Shown here piece after piece: positions 34,755 through 44,445 of a DNA stretch of 64,000 nucleotides. The DNA lies in the NCBI RefSeq assembly GCF_963668475.1, contig NZ_OY764544.1, positions 1,736,001 to 1,800,000 of the forward strand, written 5' to 3'. Under the pieces are notes generated by a model. That model was not told where the DNA came from, did not search any database, and saw nothing but the letters and a program-made list of their open reading frames with translations. Positions within the stretch are counted from its first letter, which is position 1, and each line of letters begins with the position of its first letter. The position numbers and the translations under genes are program-made. This DNA comes from an uncultured Methanospirillum sp. GTDB taxonomy: Archaea; Halobacteriota; Methanomicrobia; Methanomicrobiales; Methanospirillaceae.

Positions 34755-36179
34755 ATGATGAGATTTTGGGAAGATTCACACCAGATCAGGAAATATCTGA
34801 ATCAGCAGATCATCACCCCTGAAAGGATGAGGGTGATAGATACAAACGCAAGGGTTCTTGGAGTCAGCGATCTGCAATTGATGGAGAGTGCCGGGCATGC
34901 TCTCGCAGATGTTGTCCGCCGGTACCACCCGACATCTGTTCTTATCCTCTGTGGCTCAGGAAATAATGGAGGAGATGGCATGGTTGCTGCACGTCTTCTC
35001 ACGAGAGAGACCGAGGTTACCATCCTCTATTATGACAGTCCGAAGATGTCCCCTGCCTGTAGAACACAGTTGTCCGTTCTCCAGAATTGCGCAGTGAAAC
35101 TCTTCCCAATGCGGTGCAAAGACGATCTTCTCACTAGGGAACATCTCTTTTCACAATCAGATCTGATAGTTGATGCACTGCTCGGAACCGGTGTGGCAGG
35201 GGACCTAAAAGAACCCTATAAGAGTTGCGTATACCTCGCCAATGAAACAAAATTGCCAATAATATCTGCAGACATGCCCACCCCGGGGATCATACCAACC
35301 GTAATCTGTTCATTCCACCGGGCAAAGTCAGAAGGTTCAGAAACTGTTGATATTGGTATTCCGGTTCTCGCAGAGATCTGCACCGGGCCGGGGGATCTGC
35401 TCCTCATACCTGATCGGAGGTCGTCCGCGCATAAAGGGATCGGAGGATCACTTCTTGTCATCGGGGGAGGACCATACCAGGGAGCACCATATCTCACAGG
35501 GATGGCAGCCCTTCGGGCAGGAGCAGATATCGTCCGCGTAGCATCTCCCTCATATCTCCAGTTCCCGGATCTTATTCACGTACCAACAAAAAGAGAGCAG
35601 ATATCAGAAGATGATATTGACAGTCTCGCCGGTTTGTGCGAGAGGGCTGATGTGGTCGTCTGCGGTATGGGGCTTGGTCCTGATTCACACCAGGTAGTCA
35701 GTGCAATTGCCCCGTACTGCAGAAAAGCAGTTTTTGATGCCGATGCCCTCCGCCTGCCTCTCCCGGTTGCAAAAGAGACGATATACACCCCCCATGCAGG
35801 AGAGTTTGCGAGGATTACCGGGAAAAACCCGGGTACAGAGATCCATGCCAGGGCTGATGTTGTCAGGAATGCAGCAACTGATGGCACAGTTCTCCTCAAA
35901 GGAGAAGTCGATGTCATATCAGATGGAGAAGAGATCAGATTTAACCGAACAGGTACACCTGCGATGACAGTAGGAGGGACCGGAGACATCCTGGCAGGAG
36001 TGTGTGGAGCACTGTTTGCAGTGCTCCACGCATTTGATGCAGCATGTATCGGAGCCTATGTGACCGGTTCCGCAGGAGAAATTATTACAGAGCAGATGGG
36101 GTACGGACTTACCGCACAGGATCTTCTCCCGGTCATCCCTCAAATTCTGTACAGACATACAATACTGGGGCACACATGA
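34755..36179 (+). CDS. nnr: Bifunctional NAD(P)H-hydrate repair enzyme (epimerase and dehydratase)
   Basis: The 474-residue protein fuses an N-terminal YjeF epimerase domain (LQLMESAGHA, CGSGNNGGDGMVAARLL) with a C-terminal ADP-dependent dehydratase domain (AHKGIGGSLLVIGGG, VVCGMGLGPD, ILKGE-like segment, TVGGTGDILAGVCGA). It restores damaged NADHX and NADPHX. The start at 34755 gives about 24 residues before the family start near ITPERMRVID; a downstream start is possible. Its stop overlaps the moaC ATG. Confidence 0.92.
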   Translation: MMRFWEDSHQIRKYLNQQIITPERMRVIDTNARVLGVSDLQLMESAGHALADVVRRYHPTSVLILCGSGNNGGDGMVAARLLTRETEVTILYYDSPKMSPACRTQLSVLQNCAVKLFPMRCKDDLLTREHLFSQSDLIVDALLGTGVAGDLKEPYKSCVYLANETKLPIISADMPTPGIIPTVICSFHRAKSEGSETVDIGIPVLAEICTGPGDLLLIPDRRSSAHKGIGGSLLVIGGGPYQGAPYLTGMAALRAGADIVRVASPSYLQFPDLIHVPTKREQISEDDIDSLAGLCERADVVVCGMGLGPDSHQVVSAIAPYCRKAVFDADALRLPLPVAKETIYTPHAGEFARITGKNPGTEIHARADVVRNAATDGTVLLKGEVDVISDGEEIRFNRTGTPAMTVGGTGDILAGVCGALFAVLHAFDAACIGAYVTGSAGEIITEQMGYGLTAQDLLPVIPQILYRHTILGHT

Positions 36180-36649
36180 CAGAGTTCACACATATTACAG
36201 ATGATCGCGCCCGTATGGTTGATGTTTCATCAAAAAACGAAGTAAACCGTGAGGCGGTCGCTTCAGGAGTTATCATCCTTCGCCCGGAGACACTGAAGGC
36301 GATCGCAGATGGAACAACTATTAAGGGTAATGTCCTGGCAACCGCACGGGTAGCCGCAACACTGGCAGTAAAAGATACCTCCCGGATGATTCCGATGTGT
36401 CATAATATCCCGGTGCATGGGATTGATATCGAATTTGAACAGGATGAGAGATCCATCACAGCGCGCGTAAAGGTGATCTCAAGCGGAAAGACAGGTGTTG
36501 AGATGGAGGCCCTGGTCGGAGCCAGTACTGCACTCCTCACAATATGGGATATGGTGAAATCTGCAGAAAAAGACGAGAACGGACAGTATCCGGTCACCCG
36601 GATCAGCGACATCATAGTTGAAGAGAAACGAAAAGGGCACCAGCCATAA
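36176..36649 (+). CDS. moaC: Cyclic pyranopterin monophosphate synthase
   Basis: The 157-residue protein makes the second step of molybdopterin synthesis. Conserved segments are MVDVSSKNEVNREAVASG at the start, MIPMCHNIPV with the active-site histidine, and the ALLTIWDMVKSAEKD region. The molybdenum or tungsten cofactor is needed by formate and formylmethanofuran dehydrogenases. The ATG at 36176 overlaps the previous stop (ATGA). Confidence 0.95.
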   Translation: MTEFTHITDDRARMVDVSSKNEVNREAVASGVIILRPETLKAIADGTTIKGNVLATARVAATLAVKDTSRMIPMCHNIPVHGIDIEFEQDERSITARVKVISSGKTGVEMEALVGASTALLTIWDMVKSAEKDENGQYPVTRISDIIVEEKRKGHQP

Positions 36650-36719
36650 GGGTACGGCAATAAATAGCAGCGCCCCCCATAAAGTAAGGAACACGGGATT
36701 AGTCCTGTTTAGGAATGTG

Positions 36720-36733
36720 GCCTGATATCAGGC
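36720..36733. repeat. Perfect palindrome in the rpl15e leader
   Basis: GCCTGATATCAGGC is a 14-base perfect palindrome 18 bases before the rpl15e ATG. It could be a DNA operator or a site of translational feedback. Confidence 0.4.
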
Positions 36734-36751
36734 TGAACCTTTGGAGAGATC

Positions 36752-37342
36752 ATGGCAAAATCGATGTATGCATATGTCAGGGATGCATGGAAGGTTCCGG
36801 CAAAGTCCGGAGTTCGTGCACTCCTCTGGGAACGTATGCAGGTATGGCGCCGGGAAGGCAGCGTAGTACGTGTCCTCCGGCCAACAAGAATTGACCGTGC
36901 ACGTTCACTCGGATACAAGGCAAAACAAGGAATTGTTGTCGTCCGTGTAAAAGTCCGCCGTGGTGGAAGAAGGGCATCCCGGTATGTCCGGGCCCGGAGA
37001 ACTGCACGGATGGGCATCAACAAGCGCACCATGGGTAAGAGTATTCAGCGGATCGCAGAAGAGCGTGCAAGCAGAAAATACCCGAACATGGAAGCACTGA
37101 ACTCATACTGGGTTGGTGAAGACGGTAAGCAGAAGTGGTATGAAGTTATTTTAGTAGACCCACACCACCCGTCGGTTATCAATGACTCCAATCTCAGCTG
37201 GATCAGTCAGACCGGACACCGCGGTCGTGCTGAGCGTGGAAAGACCAGTGCAGGTATGAAAGGCCGTGGTATGGGCAAGCGTGGAATCGGTACCGAAAAG
37301 TGCCGCCCAAGTGTAAGGTCCAATGCCAACCGGGCCAAATAA
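36752..37342 (+). CDS. rpl15e: 50S ribosomal protein L15e
   Basis: The 196-residue protein begins [16 protein letters not shown] and is rich in Arg/Lys, with [20 protein letters not shown] and [18 protein letters not shown], all typical of L15e. Ribosomal large subunit, cytosolic. It leads the conserved archaeal cluster of RNase P, proteasome and ribosome biogenesis genes. A run of nine T follows the stop and may reduce read-through. Confidence 0.97.
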   Translation: MAKSMYAYVRDAWKVPAKSGVRALLWERMQVWRREGSVVRVLRPTRIDRARSLGYKAKQGIVVVRVKVRRGGRRASRYVRARRTARMGINKRTMGKSIQRIAEERASRKYPNMEALNSYWVGEDGKQKWYEVILVDPHHPSVINDSNLSWISQTGHRGRAERGKTSAGMKGRGMGKRGIGTEKCRPSVRSNANRAK

Positions 37343-37353
37343 TTTTTTTTGGA

Positions 37354-38004
37354 ATGCAGCGTATTGACGGCTGTTCTTTTTTATTTCAATCAGGTTCCTG
37401 CTCAGTCAGTCGTGCCATAAGGGAACTGAAAGAGATCGGATATACCGGAATGGTTGCCTGTGGCATCAGGGATGGGAAGGTACCATTCGATGATTTCCAG
37501 ATTATTCCTGCCAGGTACATCAGAGGAACTAACATCAGAAATCTCCAGAAAGAGATCCAGGATCCTGCCGAAAAAGGCAGGTATTGCATGGTACAGGCTG
37601 GAGAAAACGGGCTCAATCGTTCTCTTTTAACCCTTCCAGGAATCCATATCCTTTGTGATCTGCAGAGTGCCCCGAAAAATGCTTTTGACCGTTTTTGCGG
37701 ACAATTAGCGGCTGAACGGAATATCGCCATTGACATCAGAGTCAGACCACTCTGGGAACTTAGGGGAGTCCCAAGACAACGAGTGATACGAGCGTATGAG
37801 GAACTCCTTCTCCTGCAGAACAGGTATGAATTTCCAGTCACAATCTCCAGCGGTGCACAGACACTCTTTGAAATAAGAAACAGCCGGGCAGTTACGGCAC
37901 TTCTCACAGAGGTTGGAATGGACAAGGATCTCATCGCCAGATCCTTTGCATCAGTGCCTGGCCTTCTTGAAACCCATAAAGCAGTACAGGAGATATCCGA
38001 ATGA
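37354..38004 (+). CDS. rnp3: Ribonuclease P protein component 3 (Rpp30)
   Basis: The 216-residue protein resembles Rpp30, a TIM-barrel subunit of archaeal RNase P, and stands in the Rpp30 position next to Pop5. Features include RYIRGTNIRNLQKEIQDP, NAFDRFCGQLAAERNIAIDI and the C-terminal LIARSFASVPGLLE. I chose ATG 37354, just after rpl15e; a longer frame overlaps that gene. Sequence identity to other Rpp30 proteins looks modest, which is usual for this family. It overlaps rnp2 by four bases. Confidence 0.85.
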   Translation: MQRIDGCSFLFQSGSCSVSRAIRELKEIGYTGMVACGIRDGKVPFDDFQIIPARYIRGTNIRNLQKEIQDPAEKGRYCMVQAGENGLNRSLLTLPGIHILCDLQSAPKNAFDRFCGQLAAERNIAIDIRVRPLWELRGVPRQRVIRAYEELLLLQNRYEFPVTISSGAQTLFEIRNSRAVTALLTEVGMDKDLIARSFASVPGLLETHKAVQEISE

Positions 38005-38489
38005 GGCTCAGACCCTCAATGCGGGAGAATTATCGATATATCCTCGCCAGAGTTGTATCTGCAGAACAGATTGATGCTAAAGATATCTACCTGGCAATTT
38101 CTGACACATTTTGTTCACTTTTTGGTGAGATTCACGCATCATGTGCCTGGGTAGCAGTAATGGAGTACAAAATCCCATACACCATTATCAGATTCAGAAG
38201 AGGGTATGAACAGAAAGTAGAGGCTGCACTTGCCACCATTACAACAGTAAAAGGATCAGCGGCAGCAGTACATCCGGTGAAGACATCGGGAACAATCAGG
38301 ACGATCAGAGAAGAGATTCACAAGAGAAATTTCTCATCCCGCCCTGGCAAAGTGAAAATTAACGGCGAATGGTTCTCTGCTGAAATTCGAACAGACAACA
38401 GGATCGATCTGAAGGAGAAGGGCATTAATCCTAATATACCCCTCTATATAACAGAAGAGGATATCGAGGACCTGCACTATGATGAATAA
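38001..38489 (+). CDS. rnp2: Ribonuclease P protein component 2 (Pop5)
   Basis: The 162-residue protein starts MRLRPSMRENYRYILARV, the archaeal Pop5 start, and has the alpha/beta sandwich core with IIRFRRGYEQKVEAAL. With Rpp30 it activates the RNase P RNA for tRNA 5' processing. The last 50 residues (from about 112) extend past the usual core. Its stop lies inside the first codons of psmA. Confidence 0.88.
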   Translation: MRLRPSMRENYRYILARVVSAEQIDAKDIYLAISDTFCSLFGEIHASCAWVAVMEYKIPYTIIRFRRGYEQKVEAALATITTVKGSAAAVHPVKTSGTIRTIREEIHKRNFSSRPGKVKINGEWFSAEIRTDNRIDLKEKGINPNIPLYITEEDIEDLHYDE

Positions 38490-39198
38490 TAACCAAGCTG
38501 CATATGATCGTGCGATAACCGTCTTCAGTCCTGACGGGCGCCTATATCAGGTAGAGTATGCCCGTGAAGCGGTTAAAAGGGGGACCACTGCCGTAGGAAT
38601 AAAATGTCAGGACGGAGTGGTTCTGATAGTAGACAAGCGAATCAACTCCCGTCTCCTTGAAGCAAATTCTATTGAGAAGATCTTCAGAATTGACGAACAT
38701 ATCGGAGTGGCCTCATCTGGTCTGGTCGGTGATGCGCGTGCTTTGGTTGACAGGGCACGGGTCGAGGCACAGATTAACCGGATCTCATACGACGAGCCCA
38801 TTGATGTGGAGACTCTCTCAAAGAAACTCGGGGATCACATGCAGACCTACACCCAGTTTGGAGGAGCCAGACCGTATGGAACAGCTCTCCTGATAACGGG
38901 AATCTCTGATGGTCAGTTCAGACTTTTCGAAACCGATCCCAGTGGCACACTCCTTGAGTACAAAGCAACAGGGATAGGAACCGGAAGGCCGGCTGTAATG
39001 AAACTCTTTGAAGAAGAGTATACCCATGAATGCTCTCTCGATGATGCCATTAAACTCGGACTGAAAGCACTTCACGAGGCTACTGAAGGGAAATTTGATG
39101 TCTCAACGGTTGAGATCGGAGTGATCTCCCGAAGTGAAGGCATCTTCAGAAAGATGACCAGGGAAGAGGTCGCAACATACATCGATCAGCCCGCGTAA
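38479..39198 (+). CDS. psmA: Proteasome alpha subunit
   Basis: The 239-residue protein has the alpha-type N-terminus AYDRAITVFSPDGRLYQVEY, then KRGTTAVGIKC and the KIFRIDEHIGVASSGLVGDA region. The alpha ring gates the 20S proteasome. It overlaps rnp2 by 11 bases; two adjacent ATG codons (38479, 38482) are both possible starts. Confidence 0.97.
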   Translation: MMNNNQAAYDRAITVFSPDGRLYQVEYAREAVKRGTTAVGIKCQDGVVLIVDKRINSRLLEANSIEKIFRIDEHIGVASSGLVGDARALVDRARVEAQINRISYDEPIDVETLSKKLGDHMQTYTQFGGARPYGTALLITGISDGQFRLFETDPSGTLLEYKATGIGTGRPAVMKLFEEEYTHECSLDDAIKLGLKALHEATEGKFDVSTVEIGVISRSEGIFRKMTREEVATYIDQPA

Positions 39199-39222
39199 CG
39201 CGGTGATGTGAGGAGATGAAAG

Positions 39223-39918
39223 ATGATACCACTAGATCATGCAGTGGTTGCCAGAATCGAGAGTCATGGTGAACGGTTTGAAATTCTGGTAGATCCGGAT
39301 ATTGCCGCAAAAATCCGCCATGGCGAATCGATCGATATTGAGGATGCAGTTGCTGCCCTCTACATCTTTGAGAACGCATCACAGGCAGAAAAAGCATCAG
39401 ATGAAGGTCTGAAGAAAGTATTCGGGACCACCTCTTTCCAGGAGATTGCAACAAAGATCATCCTGAAAGGAGAGATTCATCTTACCGCAGAACAGCGACG
39501 GGCAATGATTGTAGAGAAGCGTAAGCAGGTCGTATTCTTCATTGCACGAAACGCTATCAACCCACAGACAGGTCACCCGCATCCACCCCAGAGAATTGAG
39601 ATGGCCATGGAAGAGGCAAAAGTGAATATCGATCCTTTCCGCAGTCTGGAAGAACTCGTGAAGGATACGATGAAACTGCTTCGGCCTCTCATTCCAATTA
39701 AATTTGAGGAGATCAAGGTAGCAGTCCATATCCCTGCCGATTATGCACCCCGGGCCTATGGCGAGATCCAGTCTGCTGCCACCATCGATCAGCAGGAGTG
39801 GCAGAAAGACGGCTCATGGATCTGTGTTGTAACCATCCCCGCAGGAATTCAGAACGAATTCTATGATCTGATCAACAAGATCAGCCGCGGAGAAGCAGAA
39901 ACGAAACTTGTCAAGTAA
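39223..39918 (+). CDS. sdo1: Ribosome maturation protein SDO1 (SBDS homologue)
   Basis: The 231-residue protein contains the SBDS landmarks [14 protein letters not shown] in domain I and [20 protein letters not shown], then [20 protein letters not shown] in domain II, and a ferredoxin-like third domain. It helps release anti-association factor aIF6 from the large subunit. AGGAG lies eight bases before the ATG. Only 53 bases separate it from rpl37ae, where many archaea have the exosome genes. Confidence 0.97.
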   Translation: MIPLDHAVVARIESHGERFEILVDPDIAAKIRHGESIDIEDAVAALYIFENASQAEKASDEGLKKVFGTTSFQEIATKIILKGEIHLTAEQRRAMIVEKRKQVVFFIARNAINPQTGHPHPPQRIEMAMEEAKVNIDPFRSLEELVKDTMKLLRPLIPIKFEEIKVAVHIPADYAPRAYGEIQSAATIDQQEWQKDGSWICVVTIPAGIQNEFYDLINKISRGEAETKLVK

Positions 39919-39971
39919 CTATAAGTGGAACTAGAACAGATTAGAAAGGACATTCGATAGAGGTATCTTAT

Positions 39972-40259
39972 ATGGGTAGTGTCAAGACAAAGGCCAAAGG
40001 AAGGGTTTCCGGATCAACTGGTCGCTTTGGCCCACGATATGGAAGATTTATCCGCAAACGCGTTCGAGAAATTGAAGTTATTTCAAAAGCTGCTCACACA
40101 TGCCCACGGTGCGACAATATTACTGTAAAAAGAGTCGGAACCGGAATCTGGGAATGTAAGAAGTGCCAGTTCAAATATGCCGGAGGCGCATATGTTCCGG
40201 TTACTCCAAACCTGAAGATCGCACTTCGCGCAATTGAACGCACGGTAAAGGAGGGATAA
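39972..40259 (+). CDS. rpl37ae: 50S ribosomal protein L37Ae
   Basis: A 95-residue zinc-ribbon ribosomal protein with [18 protein letters not shown] near the start and CPRC (41-44 region) and CKKC for zinc binding. Seven bases upstream of rpoP. Full length for the family. Confidence 0.97.
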   Translation: MGSVKTKAKGRVSGSTGRFGPRYGRFIRKRVREIEVISKAAHTCPRCDNITVKRVGTGIWECKKCQFKYAGGAYVPVTPNLKIALRAIERTVKEG

Positions 40260-40266
40260 TCCCCCC

Positions 40267-40401
40267 ATGCCAGGCTCATATAAGTGCGCCCGGTGTAAAC
40301 AGAAGGTCGAGATCGATATTAATGTCCGCTGTCCTTTCTGCGGACACCGGATCCTCTTCAAGGAACGAGGAGCAGCGATCAAAGAACTGAAAGCCCGATG
40401 A
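40267..40401 (+). CDS. rpoP: DNA-directed RNA polymerase subunit P
   Basis: A 44-residue zinc-binding subunit (Rpo12) with [20 protein letters not shown] and the tail [19 protein letters not shown]. It is short, so it is easily missed. The ATG at 40267 follows rpl37ae by seven bases and the stop overlaps the next ATG. Confidence 0.95.
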   Translation: MPGSYKCARCKQKVEIDINVRCPFCGHRILFKERGAAIKELKAR

Positions 40402-40802
40402 CTCTTGTAACCACATCACGCCGTTCAACCACTGAAAGCAGAGGTGTGGCAAAAGATATCGCGTTTGCCTTAGGTGCCAGGTATGTTGCCAGGGGTAAAC
40501 GGGGAATGCGTGAGCTCATTGAGGATGACTCATCTTTTTTCATCATTTCACAGGACGAGAGAGGTCTTATGCTTCGCTGGTATCATAACGGCTCTCCTGA
40601 ACTTCAGCGGAAGATCGTTTCATATGAATGCAGAACCCGCGAAGGAGTTCTGACCAGAGGCGTTGTCACATCAGACAGGGATATTTATCAGCAACTGAGC
40701 CGGATGTACCCGGTATTAATGCAGGAAAGCGATACTTCACTCCTCATAGCAGATGGACCACAGCGCCGGCAGAGTATTTTGAAACTTGGAAAAGCAGAAT
40801 AA
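40398..40802 (+). CDS. Brix-domain rRNA-processing protein (Imp4-like)
   Basis: The 134-residue protein starts [21 protein letters not shown], the sigma70-like beginning of Brix proteins, and has [10 protein letters not shown] in the middle. Archaeal Brix proteins act in rRNA processing. It lies in its conserved place between rpoP and pcc1 with ATGA overlap at its start. Confidence 0.85.
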   Translation: MTLVTTSRRSTTESRGVAKDIAFALGARYVARGKRGMRELIEDDSSFFIISQDERGLMLRWYHNGSPELQRKIVSYECRTREGVLTRGVVTSDRDIYQQLSRMYPVLMQESDTSLLIADGPQRRQSILKLGKAE

Positions 40803-40809
40803 AATACTC

Positions 40810-41085
40810 ATGCACGTTGCACAATTCAGGATAGAAACGATCTCAGCATCAATTATCTGTGAGGCTGTTGCTCCTGAAGAAGAGGATGAAAAAACCGGAA
40901 TGAGATCACAGGGTGTGTGCCGGATGATATCTGATGAATGCCTTGAGATATCAATCCACGCTGCAGACCTTCCCGCACTTCGTGCATCAGTAAACTCATG
41001 GCTCAGATTGATACAGGTTGCAGCCGAGATGATTGACAGCACTCAAATCAAAGTAGGTATAACATCAGAGGGAACTTCACTATGA
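40810..41085 (+). CDS. pcc1: KEOPS complex subunit Pcc1
   Basis: A 91-residue dimerising subunit of the KEOPS complex that makes t6A37 in tRNA. The pattern RIETISASIICEAVAPEEE, ECLEISIHAADLPALRASVN and SWLRLIQVAAEM fits. I take ATG 40810, seven bases after the Brix stop; the frame is open back to a TTG at 40786. It supplies the t6A that the methylthiotransferase gene at 5711-6976 would modify further. Confidence 0.88.
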   Translation: MHVAQFRIETISASIICEAVAPEEEDEKTGMRSQGVCRMISDECLEISIHAADLPALRASVNSWLRLIQVAAEMIDSTQIKVGITSEGTSL

Positions 41086-41444
41086 ACAGTATTCCACCAA
41101 AAGTGCAGAACCAGATAAATATGCTGCAGCAGCTGCAGCAGCAGTTACAGACTGTCGCGGGTCAGAAAAACCAATATGAACTCGCTGCCCAGGAAGCGAG
41201 AAGAGCAGTAGAAGAGCTCGGTGACGCTCCCGATGGTGCAGCGGTTTACATGACTGTGGGAACTGTTGTTATAGAAAAACCGCGCGATCAGGTGCTTGAA
41301 AAATTAAATGAAAAGGTTGAGACATTCGAGATCAGAATAAAATCAATCGAAAGACAGGAAAAAGCACTTCAGGAGAAGTTTGAAAAACTTCAGGCACAGG
41401 TCAGACAGGTTCTCGACGGGGGAAGCACTCCGGAAGCTGCCTGA
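41082..41444 (+). CDS. pfdB: Prefoldin beta subunit
   Basis: The 120-residue protein has two long coiled-coil helices (residues 1-45 and 75-115) around a hairpin, with VQNQINMLQQLQQQLQTVAG and YMTVGTVVIEKPRDQVLEKL. It forms the hexameric chaperone with prefoldin alpha. Overlaps pcc1 by four bases. Last gene of the superoperon before tRNA-Leu. Confidence 0.95.
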   Translation: MNSIPPKVQNQINMLQQLQQQLQTVAGQKNQYELAAQEARRAVEELGDAPDGAAVYMTVGTVVIEKPRDQVLEKLNEKVETFEIRIKSIERQEKALQEKFEKLQAQVRQVLDGGSTPEAA

Positions 41445-41477
41445 TATTTCCAGTTTATTCTCTTATCTCATTATTAG

Positions 41478-41562
41478 GTGGGAGTATCCGAGCCAGGTCA
41501 AAGGAGTAGGATTTAGGGTCCTATCGCGCAGGCGTTCGGGGGTTCGAATCCCTCCTCCCACA
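41478..41562 (+). tRNA. tRNA-Leu (TAG)
   Basis: Class II tRNA of 85 bases: acceptor GTGGGAG / CTCCCAC with discriminator A, anticodon arm TAGGA-TTTAGGG-TCCTA, variable arm with TCGCGCAGGCG-type stem, T arm GGGGG-TTCGAAT-CCCTC (one imperfect pair). Anticodon TAG reads CUN codons. CCA not encoded. Confidence 0.92.
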
Positions 41563-41749
41563 CTCATTTCCTACGCATATATCCTATTGTAAAAAACTAC
41601 CAGTGGGTTTCTATCTTCCCTTCATCCCACTCGTAAAGTTATCCATAGAATAAAAACATGATCAATAGCTATACTTTTTTATTGATACATAATATAATAT
41701 CAGAGAGGATATATTCTGGAAGGTATCCTTTCTGGATGGGGGTTAAGAT

Positions 41750-43546
41750 ATGGATTTGGAAAGGGGGAGATGGGGAAATCCCCTGATAGCATCGGATTAT
41801 AGAATATCGCGGATCATTCTTTTGATTTTAATAATCGGGATTTTTTCTTTTCCGGCGGTATCAGGGGTCATACCACCGAATACGAACACAACATCAGATA
41901 CTTCACCAGGGGTAAAGATCGTTGATGTTTCTGCAATAATGGATGTGAGTCAGATAGGTGAGGTGCCAATCGGGCAGATCCCTGACGAGCGGATAACAGT
42001 CATCACATCTGTGGTTAACACCGGGATCAATGTCCTGTCTGGACTGCGTATCAAAATATTTCTTGTGCGAGAAGGAAGAGAAGATACGATCAGTGCCCAG
42101 CTCGGGAGTGACTTCAGGAATGTTGATTTAAATCCGGGGGAACTGAAGGCATTCAAAAATAATTATATGATACCCAAGAGCCTCAAACCCGCAAACTACA
42201 AGATTATGATCAGAATTGATTCAGATGGAAAGGAAGAAGGCAATTCATTTGTTCAATATATCAGCGATCATATTGTCAAGATCGGAGCATTCGCAGGATC
42301 GGGTGGATCTGTACCGGTCTACTCCCCAAATTCAATCGAGACACCGGGATCATATCTGTTGATGAGAGATATTCAGGGAGGTGACAGGAACACAATCATA
42401 AAAATTACCTGTTCTGATGTTACTATCGACGGAGGTGGCCATACGATACAGGGGCTGCCTACAGGGTTCACTTCTGCAATATATGCAGATGGAGGAAATG
42501 CAATCAAGAATATCAATATTAAGAACTGTGTCTTTGACGGGGTAGATTTCGGGGTCTGGTTATACCGCGTCGAAGGTGGATCCATTGTAAACTGCACATT
42601 TAAAAACTGTAAAAATATCGGTATACGCCTGGATCAATCACGTACCACAACCATTTCTGATAACACGATCGTGGATAACGTGATGGGTATTGGTGCATTC
42701 CAGTCTGTGGGTAATAAAATCACCAACAACTACCTGAAAAACCAGTTCAATGCTGCAGCTAACGATGACCAGCGTAACTTCTGGAGTAGTGAAACGCAGG
42801 CAGGGACCAACATTGCCGGAGGAAGTGTAAGGGGAGGAAATGTCTGGCTGGATATCAACGGAAGCGGATTTTCCATGCTTACCCCTGATCTGAACCACGA
42901 TGGTATCGTCGATACCCCGTATACAATCAATGGAAATAATATCGATTATTATCCCATTGCAATTTCTCATACTGCCACTGCCCAGTCTTCACCAGAACAA
43001 ACCCCTGAATCAACCCAGGTTCAGGACGAGCAGGTGATAAATTCATCAGAAAACAGCACAGTTTCTGCAGCAGATCCTATTGTAAGGCAGCAAAATATCA
43101 CTCCAACCAGGGAACAAAACCCAACACCTTCACAATCACCAGTTCTTGACATCAAAACAGGTGGACAGAACGGTACTGGTTATGCAGATCTGGTTCTTAG
43201 TAATCTGAATGCAACAGACAGCATCTGTAGCACATCAGGTCTTCCAATAACATGTATGATAGAGAACACCGGGGATCTGGAGGCAAGATACTTTTCAGTT
43301 CATTACTACCTGTCAGATGACCAGGTAATCACAGGATCGGATGAGGAACTCGGGTATCATATGGTCGAGAACCTTAACCCTCATGAGAAACAGGACCTTA
43401 CCGATACCCTCAAAATTCCCGTCGGGACGCCCATGAAAATGTATTCCATCGGGGCAATCGCAGATCCATCCAATGATATCTACGAGAAGAACAAGATCAA
43501 CAACAATGTACTCCTGAATCACCGGGTACAGATCAGAGACTGTTAA
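41750..43546 (+). CDS. Secreted beta-helix protein with two CARDB domains
   Basis: The 598-residue surface protein has a membrane/signal segment at about 21-38, an N-terminal CARDB domain (about 50-180), a right-handed parallel beta-helix of NosD type (about 200-385, starting with TPGSYLLMRDI and DVTIDGGGHTIQG), a Ser/Thr/Gln-rich linker with many N-glycosylation sequons, and a second CARDB-like domain at the C-terminus. It has no C-terminal membrane helix, so it is either held by its N-terminus or released. Binding to polysaccharide is a common role for this architecture. Confidence 0.78.
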   Translation: MDLERGRWGNPLIASDYRISRIILLILIIGIFSFPAVSGVIPPNTNTTSDTSPGVKIVDVSAIMDVSQIGEVPIGQIPDERITVITSVVNTGINVLSGLRIKIFLVREGREDTISAQLGSDFRNVDLNPGELKAFKNNYMIPKSLKPANYKIMIRIDSDGKEEGNSFVQYISDHIVKIGAFAGSGGSVPVYSPNSIETPGSYLLMRDIQGGDRNTIIKITCSDVTIDGGGHTIQGLPTGFTSAIYADGGNAIKNINIKNCVFDGVDFGVWLYRVEGGSIVNCTFKNCKNIGIRLDQSRTTTISDNTIVDNVMGIGAFQSVGNKITNNYLKNQFNAAANDDQRNFWSSETQAGTNIAGGSVRGGNVWLDINGSGFSMLTPDLNHDGIVDTPYTINGNNIDYYPIAISHTATAQSSPEQTPESTQVQDEQVINSSENSTVSAADPIVRQQNITPTREQNPTPSQSPVLDIKTGGQNGTGYADLVLSNLNATDSICSTSGLPITCMIENTGDLEARYFSVHYYLSDDQVITGSDEELGYHMVENLNPHEKQDLTDTLKIPVGTPMKMYSIGAIADPSNDIYEKNKINNNVLLNHRVQIRDC

Positions 43547-43655
43547 ACCAGATAGCCTTAAAGAACCACAGACCCCTCTTTTACTTTAAGGTCCGATGCT
43601 TAGATAAGATAACAAATCAGCTTACGTTTCGGAATTAAACAGATACAAAAAAGAA

Positions 43656-44378
43656 TTAGAGAGTCTTCTTCTGGGTTGTTGCCTCTTGAGAAGAAGAGGA
43701 CTGACTCTGGCCGGTTGTATCAACAGGAACCTGAACAGTCTGATTCTGCTCCTCCTGCAGTTGCTTCATCAACTCCTGTACCTCTTTTGCAGGAGTGACG
43801 TTGACAAGGGTAACCTCAAATGTAAGGCTCTGGCCTGCAAGCTGGCTGTTCAGATCAAATGTCACATTTGTGGTGTTCATCTCGATGATCTTTGCAGGGA
43901 AATATGCCTGACCGTTAAACAGCGTCACGGTGTCACCGATGGTTACATTCTCACCCTTTGGGACAAAGTCAATTGGCATTGATTTGATCAGGGACGGGTC
44001 ATACTGGCCATATGCCTCTTCAGGGCTCAGGGTGAACTTCTTGTCTTGACCGACCTTCATGCCACGAATCTGATTATCGAACCCGGTAATTGCAGTACCG
44101 GTTCCAACAACGAACTGGAACGGACCACGGTCTTTTGAGCTGTCAAATACTGAGCCGTTTGCCAGGGTTCCGGTGTAGTTTATTTCAACCATGTCACCAT
44201 TCTGAACCCCGTCTGCGGGGGCTGCTGACTGAGCGGCCTGGGATGGCTGTGATGTCGATGCCGGTGATTTTTCATCCTTGCTGGTGCACCCGGCGGCCAG
44301 CAGGGCAAGGGCGAGAAGAACGACGCAGACAACGGTGAGATATCTGTGTCTGCGGGGAATGATCTGAGATCTGTCCAT
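43656..44378 (-). CDS. FKBP-type peptidyl-prolyl isomerase lipoprotein
   Basis: The 240-residue protein has an N-terminal lipobox LALALLAAGC with C31, then a low-complexity Ser/Ala/Gln linker and an FKBP domain (GDMVEINYTGTLANGSVFDS, FQFVVGTG, VGQDKKFTLSPEEAYG) with the insert-in-flap region of SlyD-like archaeal FKBPs. It probably helps fold exported proteins at the membrane surface. The tail is Gln/Ser-rich. Confidence 0.88.
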   Translation of the reverse strand: MDRSQIIPRRHRYLTVVCVVLLALALLAAGCTSKDEKSPASTSQPSQAAQSAAPADGVQNGDMVEINYTGTLANGSVFDSSKDRGPFQFVVGTGTAITGFDNQIRGMKVGQDKKFTLSPEEAYGQYDPSLIKSMPIDFVPKGENVTIGDTVTLFNGQAYFPAKIIEMNTTNVTFDLNSQLAGQSLTFEVTLVNVTPAKEVQELMKQLQEEQNQTVQVPVDTTGQSQSSSSQEATTQKKTL

Positions 44379-44445
44379 ACTCAGCTATAGCACAGATTTG
44401 GTCAAATAGTATTCCCTCATGAGGAGTTTTATTCATTTCAAATAA

